This document shows positions 44,461 through 53,557 of a DNA stretch of 64,000 nt, one piece after another. The stretch is taken from positions 22,100 to 86,099 of the forward strand of contig CANKMW010000032.1 in NCBI GenBank assembly GCA_947483555.1, read 5' to 3'. Position 1 is the stretch's first letter; each line of letters starts with the position of its first letter. Under the pieces are notes generated by a model that was not told the DNA's origin, made no database searches, and saw nothing but the letters and a program-made list of their open reading frames with translations. Both the position numbers and the translations under genes were made by a program. Source of the stretch: Myxococcales bacterium. GTDB taxonomy: Bacteria > Myxococcota_A > Polyangia > Haliangiales > Haliangiaceae.

Positions 44461-44988
44461 ATGGAGTCCGATCTGGACAGCCGCTGGCAGTGGCCGGCGC
44501 GTGGCGCGGTGATCGGCGGCCTGGTCGCGATCGCGCTGCTGGCGCTGTGGATCGCGGTCGACGGCGATGGCTACCTGCGCCCGCTCGATGACGCCAACCT
44601 CGCCTTGCACGAGGCGGGGCACGTGTTCTACGGGCTGCTCGGTTCGACCGCCGAGCTCTACGGCGGCACCTTCGGTCAATTGACCTTCCCGGCGCTGTGC
44701 GCCGGGGCCTTCTTCTGGCGGCGCGACCCGGTCGGCTGCGCCGTCACGGTCGCCTGGTTCGGGCAGAACCTGTGCAACATCGCGCGCTACGTCGCCGACG
44801 CTCGAGCGCAGGAGCTGCCGCTGGTCGGCGGCGGCGAGCACGACTGGTTCAACATCCTGTCGCGCTGGTCGGCGCTCGATGCCGACCAGCCCGTCGCGCA
44901 GGTGTTTCGGTTCGCGGGCTGGGCGCTCGTGCTCGGCGCGGGCGGCTGGCTCGGGTGGCGCTGGCGCGGCGCTGGCGCTCGCGGCTGA
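44461..44988 (+). CDS. Membrane protein with HEAGH motif
   Basis: This 175-residue protein has three to four membrane segments (AVIGGLVAIALLALWIAV first). Directly after the first comes NLALHEAGHVFYGLLG, an HExxH motif as in M50-type intramembrane metalloproteases. A later DADQPVAQVF Asp could be the third ligand, but the NPxPDG motif of site-2 proteases is absent. Catalysis is therefore uncertain. It starts 27 bp after the acyl-CoA ligase gene. Confidence 0.7.
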   Translation: MESDLDSRWQWPARGAVIGGLVAIALLALWIAVDGDGYLRPLDDANLALHEAGHVFYGLLGSTAELYGGTFGQLTFPALCAGAFFWRRDPVGCAVTVAWFGQNLCNIARYVADARAQELPLVGGGEHDWFNILSRWSALDADQPVAQVFRFAGWALVLGAGGWLGWRWRGAGARG

Positions 44989-45148
44989 GGTCGTGGTCGC
45001 GGAGCGAGTCCCCGTGGACCCGGCGTGGGCGTGGTGCGGGTCCGCGCAGACCCGGACGCTGGCGCGCGCGCCAGCAAGTCCGCGGGCTCGCGCGCGGCAC
45101 ACCGGTTGCTGTAGGTCGCGGCACACCCGATTCCAAGGAGAAGCCGCG

Positions 45149-45574
45149 ATGGGATTTTTCGACAGCCTCAAGAAGAAGCCGCTCAAGGTCGACGATCAAC
45201 AGCTCCTGCTCGAAGCCATGCTGTGCGTGGCGTTCGCCGACGGCGACGACCAGTACGAGGAGACCCAGCTGGTGCGCGCGTTCGCCGCCACGCTGCCCGA
45301 GTTCAAGAACGCCGACGCCTACGAGGTCTACGAGAAGGCCGAGAAGTCGGTGAAGCTCCATGGCGCGCTCAACCGGGTCAAGGAGCTCAACAACCTGACC
45401 TCGGAGGCGCTCAAGCACAAGGCCTTCTTGCTGGCGATGGACATCGCGCTGTCGAGCGGCGAGATCGACGACGGCGAGGAGGCGGTGCTCGGTGCGATGG
45501 CGGAGACCCTGCGGATTCCAAGCGAGCTGACCGATCGCATCGCCAGCGTGCTGATGATCAAGTACGCGACCTGA
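45149..45574 (+). CDS. TerB-like protein
   Basis: The 141-residue cytoplasmic protein has two TerB-type acidic helical repeats (CVAFADGDDQYEETQLVRAF and ALSSGEIDDGEEAVLGAMAE). These resemble the metal-binding helices of tellurite-resistance protein TerB. AAGGAG lies before the ATG at 45149; the open frame extends 90 codons upstream without coding character. It has no neighbouring ter genes. Function is unknown. The 160 bp before it contain no gene. Confidence 0.82.
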   Translation: MGFFDSLKKKPLKVDDQQLLLEAMLCVAFADGDDQYEETQLVRAFAATLPEFKNADAYEVYEKAEKSVKLHGALNRVKELNNLTSEALKHKAFLLAMDIALSSGEIDDGEEAVLGAMAETLRIPSELTDRIASVLMIKYAT

Positions 45575-45663
45575 AACCCACCGTCCGGACCACACGCGAG
45601 AACCCGCCCGCCGGGCGATCGATCGGCGCCGTCGTCGCGATCTTGGTGAACTCGACCGGTGAC

Positions 45664-47049
45664 TCACAGGCCGTAGAAGCCCTTCATGAAGGACGACACC
45701 GCGCTCGAGTGGCGCTGCAGCCGTCCGATGTTCACGGTGTCCTGCCACGCCTTGAAGTCGCGGAGCTCGTGTTCGCGACCGCGAAAGGCGTGGCTGGGCA
45801 GGACGTCGGTCGCGAGCGCGTTCTGGTCGCCGGTCTCGCGCCACCAGGTGGGGTTGCGGATCTCGGTCCCGTACTCGCGGTGGTAGTCGTCCATCCGCCG
45901 GTAGGTTTCGGTGCCGGGCAGGATGAAGAAGCTCTGGCTCGACACCCAGCCGCTGATCGGACCGTTGCCTTCGGCGATCGAGGTGACGAACTCCTGGGTC
46001 TCGCGCGTCGTCTCCGGGGTCTCGCCGGGAAAATTGAACAGCACGTAGGTGTCGTGGAACAGCTCGATCGAGTTGGCGTGCCCGATCATCTCGCGAGCCT
46101 TGCGCAGATAGGTGCTCGGCGACGGGCTCTTCACCATGCGGCGGGCCATCGTCTCGCTGCCGGTATCGAGTCCGAAGTCGACCTTGAAGCGACAGGCGCG
46201 AAACTTCTCGAGTAGCTCGGGCGTCATCAGATCGGCGCGGGTCTCGCACCAGAACATGTTGGTGAGGCCGAGCCGATGGATGCCGTCGAGGAGCGCGTCG
46301 GTCCATCTTCGACTGGCGCCGAACAGCGGGTCGGCGAAGCAGACCACGCGAGGTTGGTGAGATCGGGCGAGCGACTCGAGAATGCCGAGCGCGTCCTCGA
46401 CCGAATAGTGGTTCCAGCTGGTGCCGCGTTGCGGCTCGGCGCAGTAGGCACACCTGAACGGACAACCTCGCGACAGCGATAGCCACAGGACTCGCTGCTC
46501 GGGGTCGTGCCAGGGATAGCTGGCCCAGTCGATGCGCGTCGGATCCGACAGCTGGTAGGGGGCGGCGCGCACGACCTCGGTCTGCGGCGGCCGGCGGCGA
46601 CGCTGCTCGCACAGGCTGCGCAGCACGTGCTCGCCATCTCCACACACGACGAAATCGAACAGGTGTTCGTCGTCGACGAAGTCGGAGGGCATCGCGGTCG
46701 TGTGGTGACCCCCGACCGCGATCGGCAGGTCGGGATACCGGGCGCGGATCTTGCGCGCCACCGCGATCGCCCCCAGGTAGTGCAGGCTGGTCCAGCACGA
46801 GATGCCGACCAGGTCGACCTGGTCGAGCGCGCTGGCGAGCCGCTCGTCGATCGCGGCCAGGAGCCCGGCGACGTCTCCGGCCGGCGAGCTGGTGTCGACA
46901 TCGAGCTCGAGGATCCGGACCTCCGCGAGATCACGCACGAACCCGGCGAGGCTGTGCAGGTGCGGCTTCGAGGCCACCCGCGAGCTCCACCACGTCGGAG
47001 CGTAGAGGACCGGCGGGGCCACCAGCAGCAGGGTCGAGCGGGAGGTCAC
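45664..47049 (-). CDS. B12-binding radical SAM protein
   Basis: The N-terminal 150 residues form a cobalamin-binding Rossmann domain (LLLVAPPVLYAPTWW, VDLVGISCWTSL, IAVGGHH). The radical SAM core follows with SRGCPFRCAYC (CxxxCxxC) at about 230-240, then a TIM-barrel region (VCFADPLF, FGLDTGSETMARRMV). Such enzymes methylate or rearrange unactivated carbons, often in secondary metabolite or lipid pathways. The substrate is unknown. The GTG at 47049 starts the conserved domain. It is divergent from an RmlD-like gene 42 bp away. Confidence 0.92.
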   Translation of the reverse strand: MTSRSTLLLVAPPVLYAPTWWSSRVASKPHLHSLAGFVRDLAEVRILELDVDTSSPAGDVAGLLAAIDERLASALDQVDLVGISCWTSLHYLGAIAVARKIRARYPDLPIAVGGHHTTAMPSDFVDDEHLFDFVVCGDGEHVLRSLCEQRRRRPPQTEVVRAAPYQLSDPTRIDWASYPWHDPEQRVLWLSLSRGCPFRCAYCAEPQRGTSWNHYSVEDALGILESLARSHQPRVVCFADPLFGASRRWTDALLDGIHRLGLTNMFWCETRADLMTPELLEKFRACRFKVDFGLDTGSETMARRMVKSPSPSTYLRKAREMIGHANSIELFHDTYVLFNFPGETPETTRETQEFVTSIAEGNGPISGWVSSQSFFILPGTETYRRMDDYHREYGTEIRNPTWWRETGDQNALATDVLPSHAFRGREHELRDFKAWQDTVNIGRLQRHSSAVSSFMKGFYGL

Positions 47050-47091
47050 GCTCGATCGTACTCCCCTCGGCCAGGCCGCGTATGATGCCGT

Positions 47092-47955
47092 GTGGCGCCC
47101 GAGGTCTTCCTGTTCGGCGCTGGCTCGATGCTCGGGTGGTCGATCTGGCGCGCCCGAGGCGCGGCCGCCGTCACGGCGTTCTGCAACCGCAACACCAAGG
47201 TGTGGCCCGACGGCATCGAGCGCGGCATCCACCTCAATGACGAAGCGGCGGTCGCCGCGTTGTTCGCCGAGGCGCAGCCGCGGCTGATCATCCACTGTGC
47301 GGGGGTCTGTGACGTCGGGGTCTGCGAGGCCTCGCCGGGGTTCGCCCATCAGGTCAACGTCGAAGGCACCCGCCTCCTCGTCGAGCACGCTCCGGCCGCC
47401 GCCCGCATCGTGTACTGCTCGAGCGATCACGTGTTCGGCGGTGACGCGGGGCCGTACGACGAGGGCTCGGCGACCGCGCCGATCAGCGTCTACGGCCGGA
47501 CCCGGGTCGCCGCCGAGCGACTGGTGCTGGCGCGGCCGAACACCCTGGTCGTGCGATCCGGGCTGTGGATCGGGCCGTCGGCCACCGGTCGCATCGGCCA
47601 CCTCGACTGGCTGCGCGATCGCCATCGCCGCGGGCTGCCGATGACCGTGGTCTCCGACGAGGTGCGCTCGGCGGTGTGGGCCGAAGACGCGGCGCGGCGG
47701 GTGTGGGAGCTGGCGCGAGCCGACGTCACCGGTATTCGCCACCTCACCGCGACGCGCGCCGTGCCGCGGCCGGAGATCGCCGCCTACGTCGACCAGCACT
47801 TCGCGATCGGGGCGACGTTCGGCGTCCAGCCGCGGCGCGAGCGCCGCGCCCCGCACATCGGCAACGTCGAGCTCGCGACCCGCTACGGCGACCAGTTCGC
47901 CGCGCCGCTACCGTCGGTGGTTCCCCAGATCGTCCAGGATCGGACACCGTGTTGA
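47092..47955 (+). CDS. RmlD-like NAD(P)-dependent sugar reductase/epimerase
   Basis: This extended SDR has the nucleotide-binding start EVFLFGAGSMLGWSIW, the CAGVCDVGVCE and VNVEGTRLL blocks, and the active-site YGRTRVAAERLV (YxxxK replaced by YGRTR). The Lys of YxxxK appears as Arg, which is unusual for RmlD-type dTDP-4-dehydrorhamnose reductases. CSSDHVFGG supplies the Ser/Asp. It starts with GTG. The exact sugar or polyketide substrate is unknown. Confidence 0.85.
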   Translation: MAPEVFLFGAGSMLGWSIWRARGAAAVTAFCNRNTKVWPDGIERGIHLNDEAAVAALFAEAQPRLIIHCAGVCDVGVCEASPGFAHQVNVEGTRLLVEHAPAAARIVYCSSDHVFGGDAGPYDEGSATAPISVYGRTRVAAERLVLARPNTLVVRSGLWIGPSATGRIGHLDWLRDRHRRGLPMTVVSDEVRSAVWAEDAARRVWELARADVTGIRHLTATRAVPRPEIAAYVDQHFAIGATFGVQPRRERRAPHIGNVELATRYGDQFAAPLPSVVPQIVQDRTPC

Positions 47956-48016
47956 GGGCTCATCGACGCGACCCGCGTTCGCGCCCGATCTCGCGGGGTG
48001 GGCGGTGGCCCGGCGC

Positions 48017-49222
48017 ATGAAGAGCCACCATCCGATGAGACGGATGACGCTGGTCCTGATGGTGGCGATGGCGACCTCCGCGTGTGGCGAGGGTGGTTCG
48101 GGCGACGACGACGCGGTCGACGCCGGTCCAGGCGCTGACGCGGTGGCTGTCGATGACGCGGCGCCCACGGACGGCGAGCGCGGGCCGGTCAGTGGCACCG
48201 GCCGGGCCTGGCCGGAGGCCGACGCCCTGTTCCACCGCGGTGATCCGCGCTGGCTGGGCGCTGACGCCGCGCACTCGGTCGACCTCGGCGGCGGCCGGGT
48301 CCTGTGGCTGTTCGGGGACAGCTTCATCGCGACCTCGGCGGCGCTGACCCGGAGCGCGGCGCGCATCGTGCGCAACACGGTCGCGATCCAGGACGGCCGC
48401 GATCCGCTGCTCGCCAGCTTCGCCCCGGTGTGGCGGACCGACGGCACCGCGGCCCCGGCGCCGTTCTTCGCCGGGGTCGGCGACCGCTGGCACTGGCCTG
48501 GCGGCGGTGTCCGGCTGGCGGACGGTCGGCTCGTGATCTTCCTCGGCGTCTTCCGCCCGACGCCGGGCCAGGGCCTCGGCTTCGCGGCCGACGGCTGGCG
48601 CATCGCGATCGTCGATGATCCGACCGGGGCGCCAGCCAGCTGGGTGGTCCGCTACGTCGATCCACCGCTGGCGGGCTTCGGCGCGGTGCCCGGCGCCGCG
48701 GTCGCCGTCGTCGGCGATCACGTCGTCGCTCTCGCCACCGCGCCCGGCGGCAGTCACGTCACCTACCTGGCGCGCTGGTCGCAGGCCGCGCTCGGCGCCG
48801 GTCAGCTCGACGCGGTCGAGTGGTGGGACGGTGTCGCCTGGAGCCCCGGCGGCGTGCCTGCGGCCGGGTTTGCCGACGGCACCACCGAGGCATCGCTGCA
48901 CCACGATCCGGTCCTCGATCGCTGGCTGGTGGTGGCGAGCCGCGGCTTTGGCGCCACCACCGTCGCGGTTCGCGACGCGCCCACCGTCGAGGGCGCGTGG
49001 TCGATGCCGACCAGCGTCTTCACGCCGCCGGAGTCGGCCGCCGTCCGTCCGTTCGTCTACGCCGGCAAGGCCCACCCCGAGCTGATCGCGCCCGGGCTCG
49101 CCGTGACCTACGTGGCCAACTCGTTCACGTTTGCGGATCTGTTCACGCCGGACGGCCAGCGCGACCTGTACTGGCCGCGCTTCGCGCTGGTCACCCTGGA
49201 GCGGCGCCTCGACGACCCCTGA
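48017..49222 (+). CDS. Beta-propeller lipoprotein (DUF4185-like)
   Basis: A lipoprotein signal (MAMATSACGEG) and an Asp/Ala-rich linker precede a beta-propeller-like body. The body has GGGRVLWLFGDSFIA, VRLADGRLVIFLGVF and EASLHHDPVLDRWLVVASRG. The GDSF and LHHDP blocks recall DUF4185 and five-bladed glycoside hydrolase-like proteins. No catalytic function can be assigned. ATG at 48017 is used; GTG at 48005 and ATG at 48032 are possible. The solo RAYT end lies 5 bp after the stop. Confidence 0.72.
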   Translation: MKSHHPMRRMTLVLMVAMATSACGEGGSGDDDAVDAGPGADAVAVDDAAPTDGERGPVSGTGRAWPEADALFHRGDPRWLGADAAHSVDLGGGRVLWLFGDSFIATSAALTRSAARIVRNTVAIQDGRDPLLASFAPVWRTDGTAAPAPFFAGVGDRWHWPGGGVRLADGRLVIFLGVFRPTPGQGLGFAADGWRIAIVDDPTGAPASWVVRYVDPPLAGFGAVPGAAVAVVGDHVVALATAPGGSHVTYLARWSQAALGAGQLDAVEWWDGVAWSPGGVPAAGFADGTTEASLHHDPVLDRWLVVASRGFGATTVAVRDAPTVEGAWSMPTSVFTPPESAAVRPFVYAGKAHPELIAPGLAVTYVANSFTFADLFTPDGQRDLYWPRFALVTLERRLDDP

Positions 49223-49226
49223 CGGG

Positions 49227-49294
49227 TCGCCGAAACGCGATCGGTCCTGAAACGTGAACGATACCGTGTGGGTGCGGGATAGGAACCTGTCCCC
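49227..49294. repeat. Solo copy of the RAYT element right end
   Basis: These 68 bp align without gaps to 29955-30022, the right end of the RAYT element, with roughly 70-75 percent identity. Shared blocks are CGCCGAAACGC, GAACGAT and GGGATAGG(A/G)NCCTGTCCCC. It keeps the tip hairpin GGGATAGG/CCTGTCCC. No second end or transposase is present. Its tip is 2 bp from the stop codon of the thiolase gene. Confidence 0.8.
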
Positions 49295-49296
49295 GC

Positions 49297-50478
49297 TCAG
49301 TCGCGGCGGTACATGGTGACGACGCAGGCGCCGCCGAGGCCGAGGTTGTGCTGGAGCGCGATCTTGGCGCCCTCGACCTGGCGATCGCCGGCGGTGCCGC
49401 GCAGGTGCCAGACCAGCTCGGTGCACTGGGCCAGGCCGGTGGCGCCGAGTGGGTGGCCCTTGGAGAGCAGACCGCCCGACGGGTTGGTGACGAACCTGCC
49501 GCCGTAGGTGTTGTCGCCGTCCCAGATGAACTTCTCGGCCTCGCCCTCCTTGCACAGGCCGATCGCCTCGTAGGTGAGCAGCTCGTTGGCGGTGAAGCAA
49601 TCGTGGAGCTCGACGACGTCGACGTCCTCGGGCCCGATGCCGGCCTGGTCGTAGACCTTCTTGGCCGCCGCCTTGGCCATGTCGTAGCCGATCATCTTGA
49701 TCATCGATTTCTCCTCGAACGTCGAGGGGAAGTCGGTGGTCATGGCCTGGGCCGCGATGTAGACCGGGCGCTCGATCCCGTGCTTCTTGGCGAACTCGTC
49801 GGAGCACAGCACCGCGGCCGCGGCGCCGCAGGTCGGCGGGCAGCACTGGTAGCGCGTCAACGGATCGAAGACCTCCTCGGAGGCCAGGATCTGCTCGACC
49901 GACAGCACCTCCTTGAAGAGCGCGTACGGGTTCTTCGACGCGTGCTGGCGGGCCTTGGCGCTGATCTTGGCGAAGGTCTCGCGCTTGGTGCCGTACTTCC
50001 ATCGGTACTCGCGGGCGGCGCCGCCGAACATCTGCGCCGCCGGCGGGGCCTGGGTGAAGCCCTGGACCTCGCTCATCAAGTTGGCGTGCTTGTCCATCGG
50101 GTTGGTGCGGTCGGTCCACTTCGCCGACAGCGCGCCCTTCTCCATCTGCTCGAAGCCGACCACCAGCACGCACTCGGAGATGCCGCCGGCGATGGCCTGG
50201 GCGCCGAGCACCAGCGCGGTCGAGCCGGTGGAGCAGTTGTTGTTGACGTTGAACACCGGGATGCCGGTCAGCCCGATGTCGTAGACGGCGCGCTGGCCGC
50301 ACGTCGAGTCGCCGAAGACGTAGCCGGCGAACGCCTGCTCGATCTCGGTGAACGGCACCGCGGCATCGGCCAGCGCGGCCTTGCCGGCCTTGGCCGCCAT
50401 CACGTTGTATTCCTCGCTCTTGCCGGGCTTGGCGAACGGGACCATCCCGACGCCGATGACGTTGATCCTGCGGGTCAT
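49297..50478 (-). CDS. SCPx-type thiolase
   Basis: The 393-residue enzyme has the thiolase nucleophile Cys82 (NNNCSTGSTAL), HDCFTANELL, GHPLGATG and a closing NLGLGGACVVTMY. These match the thiolase domain of sterol carrier protein X, which cleaves branched or steroid 3-ketoacyl-CoA. The SCP2 domain of SCPx is missing here but occurs three times in the adjacent MFE-2 protein. It is 46 bp downstream of that gene in the same operon. Confidence 0.93.
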   Translation of the reverse strand: MTRRINVIGVGMVPFAKPGKSEEYNVMAAKAGKAALADAAVPFTEIEQAFAGYVFGDSTCGQRAVYDIGLTGIPVFNVNNNCSTGSTALVLGAQAIAGGISECVLVVGFEQMEKGALSAKWTDRTNPMDKHANLMSEVQGFTQAPPAAQMFGGAAREYRWKYGTKRETFAKISAKARQHASKNPYALFKEVLSVEQILASEEVFDPLTRYQCCPPTCGAAAAVLCSDEFAKKHGIERPVYIAAQAMTTDFPSTFEEKSMIKMIGYDMAKAAAKKVYDQAGIGPEDVDVVELHDCFTANELLTYEAIGLCKEGEAEKFIWDGDNTYGGRFVTNPSGGLLSKGHPLGATGLAQCTELVWHLRGTAGDRQVEGAKIALQHNLGLGGACVVTMYRRD

Positions 50479-50524
50479 GGGTGTGCTCCTTGGTGCGTAC
50501 GGGTTGGGGTGCGGGTGGTGCGGG

Positions 50525-53500
50525 TCATGCCAGGCCCTTGAGGAAGCCGAGGCGGTGCGCGAGGGCGACGTCGCCGTCGACGCGCAACGTGCCGTGCTGG
50601 AACAGGTCGCGGGCGCTGGCGGCGCCGCTGGCCAGCGCGGCCAGATCGGCGTCGGTCAGCGTCAGGGTCGCGCTGGCGCCGGCGGTGGCGCCCGGGGTCA
50701 CCGACGGCGTGGCGCCGGCGGCGTGGATGGTCCACACGCTGTCGGGGTCGGTGACCTTCACCACCAGCACGGCCTGGACTTCCTTGGCCAGGTCGGGCTT
50801 GTCGGCGAAGCGCTTGTCGAGGGCGGCGAAGATCGTCGCGGCGTGCGCCGGCTTGCCGGTCGCGGCAGCGCTCGGGCCGCCGCCGCCGGGGCCCTTGCCG
50901 GCGGCGCGTGCCTTGGCGACGGCCGCCATGGCGTGCTCGGGGTTGATCTTCTGCAGGAACGACAGCTTCTGGGACGCCATCACGTTGCCGGAGATCTTGA
51001 GCTTGCCGGTCGTGAACAGCTTCATCGGGTCCGACTTGCCGGTCGTCATGTCGATGAAGTCGGCTTCGGCGATCTCGAGCGTGCACTCGGCCGCCGCGTC
51101 GCCCTCGGTGACCGCGCCCTTGCCGTTCTTGAGATCGACCAGCCACGCCGAATCGGGGCTGGTGACCTTGAACAGGTAGGTGGTGGCGATCTTGGCCACC
51201 AGATCGGGATTGCGCTCGACGTGGTCGCGGATCGCGATGAACACGTCCCAGGTGGTCGGCGTCAGGTCGCCCGCGGGCGCAGCGGCCGCCGCCTCACCAG
51301 AGCTCTGGCTGCCGCCACCGCCCGCGCCCACGCGCTTGTTCATCTCGGCGAACACCATCTCCGGGGTCAGCTTCTTGAGGAAGCCGAGCTTCTGCGACGC
51401 CATCACGTCGCCGGAGATCTTGAGCTTGCCGGTCGAGAACAGCTTCATGGCGTCGGCCTGACCGGTCGCCATGGCCATGAAGTCGGCGTCGCTCAGCTCG
51501 AGCGTGCACTGCGGCGCCGCGCCGGCGCCCTTGCTGACCGCGCCGGCGCCGTCCTTGAGGTTGACGGTCCAGGTGCTGTCGGGACCGCTCAGCTTGAACA
51601 GGAAGATGGTCTTGGCCTTCTCGACGGTGGCCGGGTTGGCGGCGACGAAGGTGCCGATGGCGCTGAAGATGTCGGCCGAGGTCGGCAGCTTGGTGGCGCC
51701 GCCGCCCGCGGCCGCTGCCGCCGGCTTGGCGGTCGCCTTCGGCTTCGGGATCTCGGTGAAGAACTCGATCGCGGCGTTGGACACCACGACCTGATCGCGC
51801 TCCTTCACCTTGCAGCGGAAGATGATCCTGGTGTCGCTCTCCTTCCACATCTCGGTGACGAGCGTGTCGCCGGGCAGCACGGTGGCGGCGAACCGCACCT
51901 TGATGCTCTTGAAGAAGTCGGGGTTGTTGTGGGGCGCGAACGCCTGCACCACGTGGCGACCGGCGTAGCCGAAGGTGCACAGCCCGTGCAGGATCGGGCG
52001 GTCGAAGCCGAACGCCTTGGCGAAGCCGGGGTCGGCGTGCAGCGGGTTCCAGTCGCCGGACAGGCGGTAAAGCAGCGCCTGGTGGGCCGGGATCTTGTCC
52101 TCGACGACCTTGTCGGGCGCGCGCTCGGGCGGCACGTTGACGTCCTGGCTCGGTCCGCGATCGCCGCCCCAGCCGCCGGCGCCGCGCACGAACGTCGTGA
52201 GCTCGTTCCGGGTCAGCTCGTTGCCGGCCTCGTCGTAGCTGACGACCTCGGTGATGACGAGCGCGTTCTTGCCCTTGTCGAAGATGTCCTTGATGCGCGA
52301 GCGGTGGGTCAGCTTCTGCTTGAGCGGCAGCGGCCGCAGCACCTCGGTGTACTGCTCGCCGTGCAGCACGCGGTCGAGGCCGTAGCTGAGGCCGGGAGCG
52401 CCCTTGCCCTCCTTGCCGAACGTGAACATCGTGTTGAGCGCCGGGATGACGGCGTAGGTCGGCAGCGCCTTCATGCCCTTGCCGTGCAGCTCGTACACCA
52501 GCTGCAGATCGCGGTCGTCGGTCGGGTTGGTCGCGGCGCCGACGCCGAGGGCGTACATCGCCAGGTCGCGCTCGTCGTAGCTCGACGTGACCTCGGGAAA
52601 CTTGTAACCGAGCGCGGCGTCGACGTCGATCAGGTCGTTGCCGCCCTTGGCCGGGCCGGCCTCGAGGTTGGCCATGATCGGGCCCATCGACTCGGTGACC
52701 GAGCCGGGGTGCTCGGTCTTGTCGAACTGGGTGATGTCCTTCCACGCCGCGTCGACGCCCTCGGGCGTGATGGCGCGGCCGAGCCGGAAGGTCTTGCCGC
52801 TCGAGCGTTCGAAGCGCAGCTTGCCCATGAAGCCGCCGCCGACCTCGTACAGGCCGCCGCTGTCCTCGTTCTTCTCGTGGCACAGCCGCAGCACCAGCGG
52901 GGTGACGAACTCGGGCTTGAGCGCCTCGAGCAGGTTGGGCGGCAGCACGGTCTCGGTCATGCGCGAGCCGGCGATGGGCGCGATCGTGTTGACGACGATG
53001 TTGCGCTTGCGGCCCTCGAGCGCCAGCGTCTGCGCGAAGCCGTGCAGGCCGAGCTTGGCCATCGAGTAGTTGGCCTGGCCGAAGTTGCCGTAGATGCCGG
53101 CCGCCGACGACGTCATGATGATGCGGCCGTAGCCCTGGTCGCGCATGATCGGCCACGCCGCGTAGGTGACCTTGAAGGCGCCCAGGACGTGGACCTTGTA
53201 GATGAGGTCCCAGTCGCTCTGGCTCATCTTCTGGAACGATACGTCGCGCAGGATGCCGGCGTTGTTGATGACGACGTCGACCCTGCCGAACGCCTCGACC
53301 GCGGTCTTGACGATCGCGTCGCCGTTCTCGACCGAGTCGTAGTTGGCGACCGCGGTGCCGCCGGCGGCCTTGATCTCGTCGACCACCTTGTCGGCGGCGG
53401 TCGCCGATTTGCCGTCGCCGGTGAAGCTGCCGCCGAGGTCGTTGACCACGACCTTGGCGCCGCGGGCGGCGAACGCGAGCGCGTGCGAACGTCCCAGGCC

Positions 53501-53557
53501 GCCGCCGGCGCCGGTGACGATCACGACCTTGCCATCGAACCTCAGCTCGTTGCTCAT
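50525..53557 (-). CDS. MFE-2-like beta-oxidation enzyme with three SCP2 domains
   Basis: Residues 1 to about 300 are the (3R)-hydroxyacyl-CoA dehydrogenase SDR, with TGAGGGLGRSHAL, NNAGI, Ser150/151, Tyr164 and Lys168. Residues about 310-600 are the hydratase-2 double hot-dog with WNPLHADPGFAKAFGFDRPI near 500. Three SCP2 sterol-carrier domains follow, at about 625-735, 765-880 and 900-1010, joined by Ala/Gly-rich linkers. The first two are alike (MKLFSTGKLKISGDVMASQK and MKLFTTGKLKISGNVMASQK). Human MFE-2 has only one. The ATG at 53557 follows GGAGAAG and overlaps the TetR stop as ATGA. The enzyme should hydrate and oxidise enoyl-CoA in fatty acid or sterol side-chain degradation. Confidence 0.94.
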   Translation of the reverse strand: MSNELRFDGKVVIVTGAGGGLGRSHALAFAARGAKVVVNDLGGSFTGDGKSATAADKVVDEIKAAGGTAVANYDSVENGDAIVKTAVEAFGRVDVVINNAGILRDVSFQKMSQSDWDLIYKVHVLGAFKVTYAAWPIMRDQGYGRIIMTSSAAGIYGNFGQANYSMAKLGLHGFAQTLALEGRKRNIVVNTIAPIAGSRMTETVLPPNLLEALKPEFVTPLVLRLCHEKNEDSGGLYEVGGGFMGKLRFERSSGKTFRLGRAITPEGVDAAWKDITQFDKTEHPGSVTESMGPIMANLEAGPAKGGNDLIDVDAALGYKFPEVTSSYDERDLAMYALGVGAATNPTDDRDLQLVYELHGKGMKALPTYAVIPALNTMFTFGKEGKGAPGLSYGLDRVLHGEQYTEVLRPLPLKQKLTHRSRIKDIFDKGKNALVITEVVSYDEAGNELTRNELTTFVRGAGGWGGDRGPSQDVNVPPERAPDKVVEDKIPAHQALLYRLSGDWNPLHADPGFAKAFGFDRPILHGLCTFGYAGRHVVQAFAPHNNPDFFKSIKVRFAATVLPGDTLVTEMWKESDTRIIFRCKVKERDQVVVSNAAIEFFTEIPKPKATAKPAAAAAGGGATKLPTSADIFSAIGTFVAANPATVEKAKTIFLFKLSGPDSTWTVNLKDGAGAVSKGAGAAPQCTLELSDADFMAMATGQADAMKLFSTGKLKISGDVMASQKLGFLKKLTPEMVFAEMNKRVGAGGGGSQSSGEAAAAAPAGDLTPTTWDVFIAIRDHVERNPDLVAKIATTYLFKVTSPDSAWLVDLKNGKGAVTEGDAAAECTLEIAEADFIDMTTGKSDPMKLFTTGKLKISGNVMASQKLSFLQKINPEHAMAAVAKARAAGKGPGGGGPSAAATGKPAHAATIFAALDKRFADKPDLAKEVQAVLVVKVTDPDSVWTIHAAGATPSVTPGATAGASATLTLTDADLAALASGAASARDLFQHGTLRVDGDVALAHRLGFLKGLA

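Noticed and set aside
49227..49294. Simple transcription terminator of the thiolase gene
   Set aside because: The 68-bp gapless match to the RAYT end explains it better, though it may still act as a terminator.
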